Shown here piece after piece: positions 46,701 to 55,684 of a stretch of 64,000 bases of DNA (position 1 is the first letter of the stretch; every line of letters starts with the position of its first letter). The notes beneath the pieces are model-generated. The model was not told the origin of the DNA. It worked only from the letters and a program-made list of their open reading frames with translations, and did no database searches. The stretch is from Kineosporiaceae bacterium (lineage in GTDB: Bacteria; Actinomycetota; Actinomycetes; Actinomycetales; Kineosporiaceae), in assembly GCA_016713225.1 (NCBI GenBank), contig JADJPO010000004.1, positions 62,001 to 126,000 of the forward strand, read 5' to 3'. Position numbers and translations under genes: made by a program.

Positions 46701-48215
46701 TCAACTCCCTGATACCTGAACCGTCTGGCCGGCCCAGAACGGCTCGCGCAGATCGCGTTTGAGGATCTTTCCGGCGGCCGACTTCGGCAGCGCCGCCTGA
46801 CGCAGGTCGATCGACTTGGGCACCTTGAAGCCGGCGATGTGCCGGCGGCAGTGCTCGATCAGCTCCTCCTCGGTGACGCTGTCCTGCACCACCACGACCA
46901 CCGCGTGCACGGCCTCGCCCCACTTGGCATCGGGGACGCCGAACACGGCCACCTCGTCGACGGCCGGGTGGGAGGCCAGGGCGTTCTCGACCTCGACCGA
47001 GTACACGTTCTCGCCACCGGTCACGATCATGTCCTTGGCCCGATCGACCAGGAAGATGTTCGAGGCCCCGTCCCGGTAGCCCAGATCGCCGGTGCGGTAC
47101 CAGCCGTCGAGGAAGGCGTTCGCGGTCTCCTCCGGCTTGTTCCAATAGCCTTGCATCACGCTCGAACTGCGCACCATGAGCTCACCGACGTCGCTGGGTC
47201 CACACTCGCTGCCGCTCATGGTGTCGACCACCCGGACCTGCACGCCGACGGCCGGCTGGCCGCAGGTACCCACCAGATGGGTGTCGAGCAACCGCTCCTC
47301 GTGGGTCAGCAGGGTCGTGATCGGTGTGGTCTCGGTGGTGCCGTAGATGTGCATCAGCTCGGCGTCGGGAAAGGCCTCTCGCGCCCGGTGCAGGGTCTCG
47401 GCCGAGATCGGCGAGGCGCCGTGGCTGAGGTAGCGCAGCGAGCTGACGTCGCGCGGGTGGGCCAGCTGTTCCTTGGTGGCCGCGGCGAGCATGGTCGGCA
47501 CCAGCAGGGTGTGGGTGACCTTCTCGTCCTCGATCAGCTGAACCGCCTTGCGGGCGTCGAAGCTCGGCATCAGCACGTGCTGACCGGCGTGCCAGAGCGT
47601 CGAGAAGATCGCCAAAGTGCCCCCGGTGTGGAACAGCGGCGAGGCGATCATCCACCGGGTGTCGACGTCGAACGGCCAGGTGGCCATCAGGTGCAACCCA
47701 CTCGAGATCAGCCCGCGATGGGTGTGCATCGCCCCCTTGGGCAGACCGGTGGTGCCGGAGGTGTAGAACAACGCCGCGAGGTCGTCCTCGACGACCCCCT
47801 CCCCCAGTTCGACCTCCTCGGACGCCGCCAGGAGCGCCTCGTACTCGTCGGGGATGCGGATCACCCGCTCGACGCCCTCGGGCACCGGGAAGTCGCCCTC
47901 CATGAACACCACCCGGGCACCGGCATCGGCCAGCACCGCGGTGATCTCGGACGGGGCGAGCCTCGAGTTGACGGGAACGAACACACAGCCGGACGCCGGC
48001 ACCGCGAGGTACAGCTCGAAGTAGCGATCGGAGTTCGGCCCGACCATGCCGACCCGGTCACCCTTGGCCAGACCAAGGTCACGCAGCGCGCCGGCCAGCC
48101 GACGACACCGCGCGGCGAGTTCGGCGTAAGTGCGTTCTCGGCCCTCGAAGACCAGCGCACGTCCGGTCGGATTGAGGCGCTCGGCGCGGTCGAGAGGAGC
48201 AGCAAACGTATACAT
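46701..48215 (-). CDS. Acyl-CoA synthetase (AMP-forming), FadD-like
   Basis: A 504-aa AMP-forming ligase. Key motifs are FYTSGTTGLPKGAMHTHRG, MHIYGTTETTPIT, GWYRTGDLGYRDGASNIFLVDRAKDMIVTGGENVYSVEVENAL and LPKSAAGKILKRDLREPF. The TGGENVYSVEVE form is the short-to-medium or aryl acid subgroup seen in actinobacterial FadD3/FadD13-like enzymes. It is about 50% alike in plan to its neighbour, so the two may activate different acids. ATG at 48215 has GGAGG 9 nt upstream. A TetR-type palindrome lies at 48381, upstream of this operon. Confidence 0.87.
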   Translation of the reverse strand: MYTFAAPLDRAERLNPTGRALVFEGRERTYAELAARCRRLAGALRDLGLAKGDRVGMVGPNSDRYFELYLAVPASGCVFVPVNSRLAPSEITAVLADAGARVVFMEGDFPVPEGVERVIRIPDEYEALLAASEEVELGEGVVEDDLAALFYTSGTTGLPKGAMHTHRGLISSGLHLMATWPFDVDTRWMIASPLFHTGGTLAIFSTLWHAGQHVLMPSFDARKAVQLIEDEKVTHTLLVPTMLAAATKEQLAHPRDVSSLRYLSHGASPISAETLHRAREAFPDAELMHIYGTTETTPITTLLTHEERLLDTHLVGTCGQPAVGVQVRVVDTMSGSECGPSDVGELMVRSSSVMQGYWNKPEETANAFLDGWYRTGDLGYRDGASNIFLVDRAKDMIVTGGENVYSVEVENALASHPAVDEVAVFGVPDAKWGEAVHAVVVVVQDSVTEEELIEHCRRHIAGFKVPKSIDLRQAALPKSAAGKILKRDLREPFWAGQTVQVSGS

Positions 48216-48532
48216 GCGGTGCGCCTCCGTACAGTCGACGGGCAAACGGTCCGGCGGGGGACCCGCCGGCGGACGAGTGGGCCTGCGCATCGTGCGGAGC
48301 AAGCGACTGCTGCGATGTCCTTGTGAGCGAGCCGGGGGTTTCGATGCCTTGCCGCACAGCCGTCCTGGGAGCAGAATGTAACCGACCGTTCGTTCAGCTG
48401 CATAGACCTCTGGTGTCGGATTTGTGATGATCATCGTGAAGCACTGTTCAGCTCCGTTCCACCCGGTTGCCGCCTGCCCCGATCGAGCAGGTTCCCCCGT
48501 CCAGTCCCATCGCTCCATCTCGAGGAGCCGAC
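48216..48532. other. 317-nt divergent promoter region
   Basis: No coding sequence is recognisable. It separates the acyl-CoA ligase operon (leftward) from the PHA depolymerase-like gene (rightward) and contains the shared TetR-type palindrome at 48381-48398. The right end carries CGAGGAG, the ribosome site of the hydrolase gene. The left part has GGAGG for the ligase. Confidence 0.7.
48381..48398. promoter_or_regulatory. TetR-type palindrome, site A of five
   Basis: ACCGACCGTTCGTTCAGC fits the 18-bp pattern ACYGACYGAWCGTTCGGT found at five promoters in the window. It lies 166 nt upstream of the acyl-CoA synthetase start and 135 nt upstream of the divergent depolymerase-like gene, so it could control both. 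Confidence 0.6.
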
Positions 48533-49423
48533 ATGTCCTCCGATGACATCCTCGACCTGCTCTCGGGCATCTCGAAGGCCGAGGTAACCCATCAGCAGAT
48601 CCACATCCGTGGCCTGAACCTGCACGTCCAGGTCTGGGGGGAAGGCCCACCGCTGCTGCTCTACTCGGGCATCTTCGGCGAGGTCGACCTCTGGGAGACG
48701 TTGCTGCCCTACCTCAAGGGATTCCGCACCATCGCGTTCGACCCGCCCGGCATCGGCAAGTCACAACTGCCCCGGGTGCCCATGACCATGTTCACCCTGG
48801 CCGAGCTCGGCACGCTCGTGCTCGATCTGATGGGCATCAAGAAGGCACACGTCCTCGGTGCCTCCTTCGGTGGCGCGGTCGCCCAGCAGATGGCCTTCAT
48901 GCACCCGCGCCACGTCGACCGGCTGGTGCTGGTCTCCACCTCCTACGGAGGAGGTGCCGTGCCGGGCAATCTCAAGGCGTTCTGGCACTTCATCCAGCCG
49001 TCCAGCTATCGCCCGCCACGCATGGAACGCGTAGCCGGCGACATGTTCGGTGGGCGGTTGCGCGAGGAACCCGAGCTCATGTCGCAGCTGCACGTGAGCC
49101 GGCCGACGAGCATGCGGCACGCGGTGTTCCGGATGGTGCCGCTCTGGGGCTGGTCGAGCCTGCCCTGGATGTGGGCGATCCGGCAGCCGACGCTGATCGT
49201 GGCCGGTGATGACGATCCGGTGACCCCACTGGTCAACCACAAGGTGATGAAGACCCTCATCCCCAAGGCCCGCCTGCACGTGGTCGAGGGCGGCGGCCAC
49301 ATGGCGCTGCTGGACAGCCCCGAGCGGGTCGGCCCGGTGATCACGCGGTTCCTGCGCGGTGAGGACGACGAGCAGCCCCAGGCCTCCTCCGGACGCTGGC
49401 GCGGCCTGCGCCGCCTCGGCTGA
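48533..49423 (+). CDS. phaZ: Poly(3-hydroxyalkanoate) depolymerase-like alpha/beta hydrolase
   Basis: A 296-aa hydrolase whose layout follows the intracellular medium-chain PHA depolymerase of pseudomonads: IAFDPPGIGKSQLPRVP, nucleophile elbow VLGASFGGAVAQQMAFMHP, PSSYRPPRMERVAGDMFGGRLREEPELM, the Asp region TLIVAGDDDPVTPLVNHKVM and the catalytic His in GGGHMALLDSPE. It would mobilise stored polymer, completing the cycle with phaABC encoded on the other strand. ATG at 48533 follows CGAGGAG; the 22 codons upstream are also open. A general esterase is the alternative. Confidence 0.75.
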   Translation: MSSDDILDLLSGISKAEVTHQQIHIRGLNLHVQVWGEGPPLLLYSGIFGEVDLWETLLPYLKGFRTIAFDPPGIGKSQLPRVPMTMFTLAELGTLVLDLMGIKKAHVLGASFGGAVAQQMAFMHPRHVDRLVLVSTSYGGGAVPGNLKAFWHFIQPSSYRPPRMERVAGDMFGGRLREEPELMSQLHVSRPTSMRHAVFRMVPLWGWSSLPWMWAIRQPTLIVAGDDDPVTPLVNHKVMKTLIPKARLHVVEGGGHMALLDSPERVGPVITRFLRGEDDEQPQASSGRWRGLRRLG

Positions 49424-49465
49424 CCAGCGCATCGTTCGACCAGCGCATCGTTCGACCAGCGCATC
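49422..49465 (+). repeat. 16-bp tandem repeat, 2.75 copies, between converging genes
   Basis: GACCAGCGCATCGTTC is present twice exactly and a third time truncated to 12 nt. It begins at the depolymerase stop codon and ends 8 nt before the MFS stop. No stem-loop forms. Confidence 0.85.
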
Positions 49466-49473
49466 GACGGCGA

Positions 49474-50775
49474 TCAGGGCTGCCGGGCGGCGGGCGGGCG
49501 CAGGGCCAACGACAGCAGCGCGGCCCCTGCCGCGAGGGTTGCGGTGAGCCGGAATGCCGAGGAGAAGCCGCCGCTCGCCTCGGCCATCGCCCCGGCGACG
49601 ATCGGGCCCAGCGCCTGACCCGCTCCGAAGGTCACGGTGAGCCGGCCGAAGGCGGTCACGGCCTGCCCCGGGCCCATGTAATCCCCGACGGCCGCCCCCA
49701 TGATCCCCGGGATGCTCCAGGCGCTGACCCCGAAGAGCAGCACACTGAGCAGGATCGTGGCCACCGGCGCGAGGGCGAGCCCGACCAGCAGGTAGGACGC
49801 ACCGTGCAGGGCGAACACGACAGCGAGCCCGATCCGGCGTCCGGCGCGATCCGACAGCGCACCGAAGACCGGACCGGACAGGATGCTCAGCGCGCCGACC
49901 ACGAACCAGAATCGTCCGGCAGCCCGCTCGCTGAAGCCTCGCTGGACCAGCGTCTCGACGATGAACGTCACGTACACGACGTAGGTGAACCCGAACAGGA
50001 AGTAGATCGCCCCGAGGTGCACCATGGTGCGGGCCGCACCCACCGACCGCGGGTTCGCCACCTTCGGAGCGCTCGTCCCGCCGCGGTCGGCCGGTGCGGC
50101 CACGGGGTCGTCACCGTGGGGGGCCAGGCCCAGCTCGCGAGGGTGGTTGCGCAGGAACACGCCCACCGTGATCGCGACGGCGAACACCACGGCAGCCAGG
50201 ATCGCCCAGCCCAGCCGCCAGCCCGGCGCCCCCCAGCGGGCGGTCAGCTCCGGGATCAGCAGCCCGCTGCCCATCAGGGCGAACCCGCTGCCGATGACCA
50301 TGATCCCCGAGGCGCGGCCGCGCGCCCTCCGGTGGAACCAGTGCGGCACCAGCCCCATCACGGCGACGTTGGCGACACCACTGCCCACCCCGGTGATCAG
50401 GTACGCGGGAAGGATCACCGCGACACCGGCTGCCCCGGCCACCACGCCGAGGCTCGCCGTGACGGTCAGCAGGGCCGCGAGCACCGTCCGGCGAGCACCG
50501 ATCCGGGCCACCACCTGCCCCGCGCCGAGAGCGCCGACCAGGTAGCCGACGAAGTTGGCCGTGCTGATCCAGCCCAACACGGTGTAGGACAGGGCGAGGT
50601 CGGCGCGCATCGAGGGCAGCAGCATCCCGAGGGAGAACCGTGCGATGCCCAGGCAGGCGAACACGGTGGCCATGCCGAGCAGCGCGATCACCCAGCCGTA
50701 GTGCACCCGCCCCGCGAGCCACCCCACAGCACCCGGTGCCCGGACGGCGCGATCCGGCGGCCGATCGTGTCCCAC
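49474..50775 (-). CDS. MFS transporter (YbfB/YjiJ-like)
   Basis: A 433-aa major facilitator with 12 predicted membrane helices. RVHYGWVIALLGMATVFACLGIARFSLGMLLPSMRADLALSYTVLGWISTANFVGYLVG matches the start of YbfB/YjiJ-family transporters, GQVVARIGARRTVL the loop 2-3 motif, and PVFGALSDRAGRRIGL its repeat in the second half. Its place among acyl-CoA and PHA genes suggests an organic acid substrate, without proof. GTG at 50775 with GAGGGGAG upstream is chosen; the open frame above it lacks helices. Confidence 0.83.
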   Translation of the reverse strand: MGHDRPPDRAVRAPGAVGWLAGRVHYGWVIALLGMATVFACLGIARFSLGMLLPSMRADLALSYTVLGWISTANFVGYLVGALGAGQVVARIGARRTVLAALLTVTASLGVVAGAAGVAVILPAYLITGVGSGVANVAVMGLVPHWFHRRARGRASGIMVIGSGFALMGSGLLIPELTARWGAPGWRLGWAILAAVVFAVAITVGVFLRNHPRELGLAPHGDDPVAAPADRGGTSAPKVANPRSVGAARTMVHLGAIYFLFGFTYVVYVTFIVETLVQRGFSERAAGRFWFVVGALSILSGPVFGALSDRAGRRIGLAVVFALHGASYLLVGLALAPVATILLSVLLFGVSAWSIPGIMGAAVGDYMGPGQAVTAFGRLTVTFGAGQALGPIVAGAMAEASGGFSSAFRLTATLAAGAALLSLALRPPAARQP

Positions 50776-50881
50776 GCTGCTCCCCTCGGCTCCGCGCCGC
50801 CGCCTGCAGTGCGTGGCCCAGGGGGCGAGGTCCGGGGTCCCGCCGAGCGCAGGCGGGACCCCGGACGCTCTCACCCCCCGA

Positions 50882-52450
50882 TCAGACCGCGGCCTGGCGA
50901 CCCTGTGCGGTCAGGTCCACAGACTTGGTCGGGTCGATACCGGTGACGGCCTGCACCTGGATCCGGTCGAAGAGCCGGTTGGCCGAGGCCAGCGCCTCAC
51001 CCTTGGGTTGAGTGGCCAGCGAGACCAGGTACATGACCAGGAAGCCGACCGGCACCGAGATGATGCCGGGGCTGCTGATCGGCAGCAGGGCCTTGTCGGC
51101 CGTGCCGTGGAACGTCGGACTGAGCAGGATGATGACCACGGCCGTGACCAGACCGGCCACCATGCCGGCGGTGATCCCGGCCGCGGTCGCCCGCCGCCAG
51201 TAGATGGTGAACAACAGTGCCGGCAGGTTGGCACTGGCCGCCACCGCAATGGCCAGCGTGGCCAGGAAGGCCACGTTCTGCTTCTGCGCGGCGAGCGCGA
51301 TCAGCATCGAGATCAGCACGCTGATCACGGTCGTGGCCCGGGCCACGGTGAGCTGTTTGGTGTGGTCGATGTGGCCCTTGCGCATCAGCTTGCCGTAGAT
51401 GTCGTGCGAGACCGCACCGGTGGTCGCGATCACCAGGCCGGACAGCGCCGCGAGGATGGTCGCGAAGGCCACCGCCGAGACGAACGCCAACAGCAGGTCA
51501 CCACCGAGCGTGTCCGCCAGCTGCGGCATGGCCAGGTTGCCACCCTTGCTGGCCTTGACGATCGCAGCCTTGCCCACCAGCAGCATCGCGCCGTAGGACA
51601 CGAACGGCAGGGTGATCAGGAACACCGCGAAGATCCAGATCGCGGTCACCGCCGACGTCCGGGCGGCAGCGCCGTCCCGGACGGTGAGGAACCGGATCAT
51701 GACGTGCGGCAGGCCGAGGACACCGAGAGTGACGCCGAAGATCAGCGAGAACTGCTCCCACTGCGCAGCCGTCCCCTTGCGCGCCGGCATGAGCGCCGCG
51801 TTCTTGGTGGCCTCGCCCGCCTCTTGGAAGATCGCCAGCGGGTTCCAGCCGAACTTCGACAACACCAGCACCAGCAGCAGCGCACCGCAGAACAGCAGGA
51901 TCGCGGTCTTGACGATCTGGATGTAGGTGGTGGCGATCATGCCGCCGAACAGGGTGTAGATCAGGGTGAGCAACCCGATGGCCCCGGCCGCCTGCCAGTA
52001 CTTCACCCCGAAGAGCAACTGCACCAGCAGGGCTGCACCGACGAACTGCGCCACGATGTAGAGCAGCGACACCACGACCGAGGACGTCGCGATCGCGGCC
52101 CGCACGCCGTCCCCGTGGAACCGGGAGGCGAGCACGTCCCCCAGGGTGAAGTGCCCCAGGTTGCGCAGCGGCTCGGCCACCAGCAGCAGGCAGAGCAGGT
52201 AGGAGATCGGGATGTACACGGCGAGGTAGAACCCGTTGAACCCACCCAGCGCGATCGCGCCGGTGGTGCCCAGGAACGTGGCCGCCGAGATGAAGTCCCC
52301 GGCGATCGCGACGCCGTTCTGCCGCCCCCCGATCGCTCCCTTGGCCACCAGGTGGGACTCCACGCTCTTGTTGCGCTTGCCGGCCCAGTAGGTGATCCAC
52401 AGGGTGACGGCGACCAGCATCAGGAAGAGGGTTGCGGACTCGGTGTTCAT
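50882..52450 (-). CDS. actP: Cation:acetate / monocarboxylate symporter of the SSS family
   Basis: A 522-aa sodium:solute symporter with about 13 membrane helices. GAIGGRQNGVAIAGDFISAATFLGTTGAIALGGFNGFY and VSLLYIVAQFVGAALLVQLLFGV are ActP signatures, and LPHVMIRFLTVRD the central loop. The ActP group transports acetate and glyoxylate, and it also includes the phenylacetate permeases (PaaL). Since its operon carries the same operator as paaA, a phenylacetate permease is a serious alternative. ATG at 52450 overlaps the DUF485 stop. Confidence 0.88.
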   Translation of the reverse strand: MNTESATLFLMLVAVTLWITYWAGKRNKSVESHLVAKGAIGGRQNGVAIAGDFISAATFLGTTGAIALGGFNGFYLAVYIPISYLLCLLLVAEPLRNLGHFTLGDVLASRFHGDGVRAAIATSSVVVSLLYIVAQFVGAALLVQLLFGVKYWQAAGAIGLLTLIYTLFGGMIATTYIQIVKTAILLFCGALLLVLVLSKFGWNPLAIFQEAGEATKNAALMPARKGTAAQWEQFSLIFGVTLGVLGLPHVMIRFLTVRDGAAARTSAVTAIWIFAVFLITLPFVSYGAMLLVGKAAIVKASKGGNLAMPQLADTLGGDLLLAFVSAVAFATILAALSGLVIATTGAVSHDIYGKLMRKGHIDHTKQLTVARATTVISVLISMLIALAAQKQNVAFLATLAIAVAASANLPALLFTIYWRRATAAGITAGMVAGLVTAVVIILLSPTFHGTADKALLPISSPGIISVPVGFLVMYLVSLATQPKGEALASANRLFDRIQVQAVTGIDPTKSVDLTAQGRQAAV

Positions 52451-52860
52451 CGGGGGTCCTCCTCGTCCAGCCGAGAGCCCTGCACGTGCTGGAATTGCTC
52501 GTCGCCGTCGCCCTCGGCAGCCGACTCGTGCGTCTCCATCGTGGTCCAGTCGTCGTAGTGGGTTCCGGCGGCCGCGGCGCCCGCGATCGGGAACTGCTCC
52601 TCGAGCTGCTGCATCCGGCGGCGGTAGATGGTCGTCAGGATGACCACGAAGAAGAACTGGGCGAAGGCGTAGATGTAGGCCCAGGTCATGCCGCTGAAGG
52701 CCAGCCCGTCCAGCACGGAGGTGAAGTTGGTGAGCACCTGCTGCAGGAAGAAGAAGGCCAGGGTGGCGATCGCCATCGGGATCACCAGTTTGTGACGGGC
52801 CTGGACCATGTCGGCGTACCGATTGGTCGTCGCCCTGTTCGCATCATCGAGAGTGGGCAT
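52447..52860 (-). CDS. DUF485 membrane protein, ActP partner
   Basis: A 137-aa small membrane protein. Residues 28-75 hold two helices (LVIPMAIATLAFFFLQQVLTNF and GMTWAYIYAFAQFFFVVILTTIYRRRMQ), with the DUF485 order and an RARHK-type start. DUF485 genes (YjcH in E. coli) regularly precede actP. The N-terminal 20 residues and the acidic C-terminal tail (about 90-137) are soluble. It overlaps actP by 4 nt. Confidence 0.88.
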   Translation of the reverse strand: MPTLDDANRATTNRYADMVQARHKLVIPMAIATLAFFFLQQVLTNFTSVLDGLAFSGMTWAYIYAFAQFFFVVILTTIYRRRMQQLEEQFPIAGAAAAGTHYDDWTTMETHESAAEGDGDEQFQHVQGSRLDEEDPR

Positions 52861-53015
52861 GTGCGTGTCGTCCTTTCCGCCGACGACCGGGATGCGGGAA
52901 TCGACCCGGCTGGAGGTGTCGGTCAGGGGTTGGGATGGACGGCGCCCGCGGTCGCCAGGTCGGCGAACACACGGTTCCGCGCAGGGCCTGCCCTGTACGG
53001 ATGCCGGCCAGTATT

Positions 53016-53033
53016 TCCGACCGAACGTTCTGT
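53016..53033. promoter_or_regulatory. TetR-type palindrome, site B of five
   Basis: TCCGACCGAACGTTCTGT; the core ACCGAACGTTCTGT is palindromic except for one pair. It lies 156 nt upstream of the DUF485/actP operon. Confidence 0.65.
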
Positions 53034-53114
53034 TGTCTATGTCCCGAGGAGACCCATTTCACAGCCTTGTCGACGCCGCGAGCTGCCCGGGCGAAGTCGT
53101 TGGCCGCGAGGGCG

Positions 53115-54614
53115 TCATGTGGTGGTGGCCTGCCGCAACACCGTCAACTCCTCGCGCAACAGGTCGGCAAGATGGTGCAGGTCCGCAACCAGATGCGGGT
53201 CGGCCAGCAACCCCCAGCACAACCGATCCGCGAATCCGAAGACGCTGATGTTCAAGCCCTGGCCGTGCACCAGGACCGACACCGGGTGATGCCCGACGAC
53301 ACGGGCACCGGCCAACGACAGCGGGCCCGCCGGGCCCCGCACGTTGGCCACCATGACGTTGAACGCGTTCACGTGTCGCATCACCCGCGACGAGAGCCAC
53401 CACCCTGCCTCCGCCACCACCGGCGGTGCGTACTCCGCGGCGTCCGACACCAGCCCGCGGGTCAGGTTGTCGTGACGCTGCAGCGCCGTCGTCATGCCCT
53501 CTCGGACGGCGAGCAGCCGAGCGAGCGGGTCGGCGAGCTGGGTCGGCAGCGGGCTGCGCACCAACGCCAGGCGGTTACCGAAGGAGTCGCTCTGCGCAGC
53601 GGTGCGCTCCGAGACCGGAACGGCCGCGAGCAGCGGGACGGCCGGCAGCGCCTCGTGCTCGATCAGCCATCGGCGCAGGGCACCGGCGCACAACGCCATC
53701 ACGATGTCGTTGACCGTCGCTCCCCCGGCTGCCCCCCCGCGACGGATCCGGTCGACCTCGGCCAGCGGGAACTCGCTCAGCACGCAGGCCCGCGCCGGAG
53801 TGATCTCGGCATTGAACGGCGTCCGGGGTGCACGTACCGGCAGTACCCCGGCGTCGGTTGCGACGTCGGAGGACCCTGTGGCGGGCAGGCGACGGACCAC
53901 CGCCTGAGCCACCGCGGGCGCCCGCGTCATCATCTGGACGCCGAGCCGCATGCTGCGCAGGCCGGTGCGGGTGATCGACCAGGCGCTGCGGCTGATCAGG
54001 TCGAGGTGGCTCGGCACCGGCTCCGGCCGCCACTGCGGTGCATCCGGGTCGGCGCCGAGTTCGGCGCCCGACTCGACGGGCTGGTCGGCGAGGCTGGCAG
54101 GGAGCGCGGCGGCGTCCGTGGAATCGGCCGACAGGTCCGGCTCGGTGTCCTCGAACACCGCCGCGATCAACGCGCTGCCCCCGACGCCGTCCATCACCGC
54201 ATGGTGGATCTTGAAGTAGACCGCGGCCCGCCCGTCGGCGAGGTCGCCGAACAGATACACCTGCCACAGGGGTAGCGCCCGGTCGAGGTGCTCGGCATGC
54301 AACTCGGCGATCCGGTCGGCCAGCTCCCGGGTTCCACCGGGCGCCGGCACCGACATCTCGTGCACGTGGCGCGCGACGTCGAAATCGGCATCGTCCACCC
54401 AGTAGGGCTGGTCCAGGCCGAACACCACGCCCATCAGCCGCTGCCGCAACACCGGCACCCGGTGCAGTCGAGAGTCGATGTGTGCCCGCAGCCGGCTCAG
54501 GTCCAGCGCCCGGGCACCCTCGAGCAGGGTGACGGTGCCGAAATGCCCGCACACGGCGTCCGACTCCATCGCCAGGAACTCCGCGTCCAGCCCGCTGAGC
54601 TGTCGCACGCCCAT
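53115..54614 (-). CDS. Wax ester synthase / diacylglycerol acyltransferase (WS/DGAT)
   Basis: A 499-aa bifunctional acyltransferase joining acyl-CoA to fatty alcohols or diacylglycerol. MGVRQLSGLDAEFLAMES is the standard opening, and the active-site HHxxxDG motif is IHHAVMDGVGG (about residues 131-141). NDIVMALCAGALRRWL, NVMVANVRGPAGPLSLAGA and the GLNISVFGFADRL stretch match the C-terminal half. It probably stores neutral lipid. It is the last of three genes transcribed from the diiron oxygenase promoter (17-nt gap to the reductase). GAGGGAGG precedes the ATG. Confidence 0.9.
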   Translation of the reverse strand: MGVRQLSGLDAEFLAMESDAVCGHFGTVTLLEGARALDLSRLRAHIDSRLHRVPVLRQRLMGVVFGLDQPYWVDDADFDVARHVHEMSVPAPGGTRELADRIAELHAEHLDRALPLWQVYLFGDLADGRAAVYFKIHHAVMDGVGGSALIAAVFEDTEPDLSADSTDAAALPASLADQPVESGAELGADPDAPQWRPEPVPSHLDLISRSAWSITRTGLRSMRLGVQMMTRAPAVAQAVVRRLPATGSSDVATDAGVLPVRAPRTPFNAEITPARACVLSEFPLAEVDRIRRGGAAGGATVNDIVMALCAGALRRWLIEHEALPAVPLLAAVPVSERTAAQSDSFGNRLALVRSPLPTQLADPLARLLAVREGMTTALQRHDNLTRGLVSDAAEYAPPVVAEAGWWLSSRVMRHVNAFNVMVANVRGPAGPLSLAGARVVGHHPVSVLVHGQGLNISVFGFADRLCWGLLADPHLVADLHHLADLLREELTVLRQATTT

Positions 54615-54631
54615 CGCCCCTCCCTCACCCG

Positions 54632-55636
54632 TCACTGCTCGTGGAACCCCTCGGTGTGCAACAGGTTCCCGGGCGCACCGAGCGCCGACACCGCCGAGAC
54701 GCAGGCGTCGACGAAGTCCTGCCTGCCCGCCACGAAGACGCTGTGATCGCGCAACGAGCGCACCAGGGAGCCCAGGATGTCGGGAATCCTGCCATGGCAC
54801 ATGCCGGGGACCCGCTGCCTGGTCAGGGTGGGGACGTAGTGGAAGTTGGGGTGGCGCTGCTCCCAGTACCGCAGCAGGCCGCGGTCGTACAGGTCCTCTT
54901 CACGCCGGGCCGAGAACACCACGGTCACCTCGTACGGGAACCCCCGGCGCAGCGCGGCCTCGCTCAGTGATCTGATGGGCGCCAGCCCCGAGCCGGCGGC
55001 CAGGCACAGCACCGGGCTGCACACGGAGGGATCGCCGACGAATGTGCCGTGCGGGCCCGACACCCGTACCGCGGCACCGGGCGTCAGACCGTGGAGCCAG
55101 CGGCTGGTGAACCCGCCGTCCAGCCGGGTGACGTGCAACCGCAGTTCGCCGTCCGGGTGAGGTGCCGTGGCCAGCGAGTACGAGCGCAACGGGACGCCGG
55201 CTGCCGGATCGCCGATTCTGATGTACTGCCCCGGCCAGAACCGCAGCTCCTCGGCGAGCGGGCGCAACACCAGCTCGGTGATCCGCGGGGTGCGGGGCAG
55301 CGAGTCGACCAGCACGAACGGCCAGTCGTCACGAGCCGGGAACAGCGTGGGCCGCGCGTCGGGGGTGCCCCAGTCGATCTCCAGCTCATCGCCGGTGAGC
55401 TTGGCCATACACATCAGCCCGTAGCCGGCGGCGCGATCCTCGGCCGACAGCGCCATGTCGAGCACGAAGCCCTGGTCGAACTCACCCGAGCGCACCCGAA
55501 CCCGGCACTCGCCGCAGGCTCCGGCCCGGCAGTTGTTGGGCAGCGCGTAACCGGCTCGCTCGAGCGCTTCGAGTACCGTGTCGCCCCGTTCGCAGGGAAC
55601 CAGGTGCGACGAGGGGTACAGCCTGATCTGTGCCAT
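54632..55636 (-). CDS. Ferredoxin-type FAD/[2Fe-2S] oxygenase reductase
   Basis: A 334-aa phthalate-dioxygenase/MMO-type reductase. The N-terminal plant-type [2Fe-2S] site is Cys36, Cys41, Cys44 and Cys76 (NNCRAGACGECRVRV..GLMCMAK). FAD binding is at RFWPGQYIRIGDPAAGVPLRSYSLATAP and NAD binding at VLCLAAGSGLAPIRSLSEAAL, with C-terminal GRQDFVDACVSAVS. It should pass electrons from NADH to an oxygenase, and the gene 48 nt upstream encodes a diiron protein that fits. The gene order (Fe-S first) is as in sMMO reductases and PaaE has the reverse order. Confidence 0.87.
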   Translation of the reverse strand: MAQIRLYPSSHLVPCERGDTVLEALERAGYALPNNCRAGACGECRVRVRSGEFDQGFVLDMALSAEDRAAGYGLMCMAKLTGDELEIDWGTPDARPTLFPARDDWPFVLVDSLPRTPRITELVLRPLAEELRFWPGQYIRIGDPAAGVPLRSYSLATAPHPDGELRLHVTRLDGGFTSRWLHGLTPGAAVRVSGPHGTFVGDPSVCSPVLCLAAGSGLAPIRSLSEAALRRGFPYEVTVVFSARREEDLYDRGLLRYWEQRHPNFHYVPTLTRQRVPGMCHGRIPDILGSLVRSLRDHSVFVAGRQDFVDACVSAVSALGAPGNLLHTEGFHEQ

Positions 55637-55684
55637 CCGCCGCCCTTCCCGACGTCCCGGTGCGCACCTGCCCGTACGCGAGGA

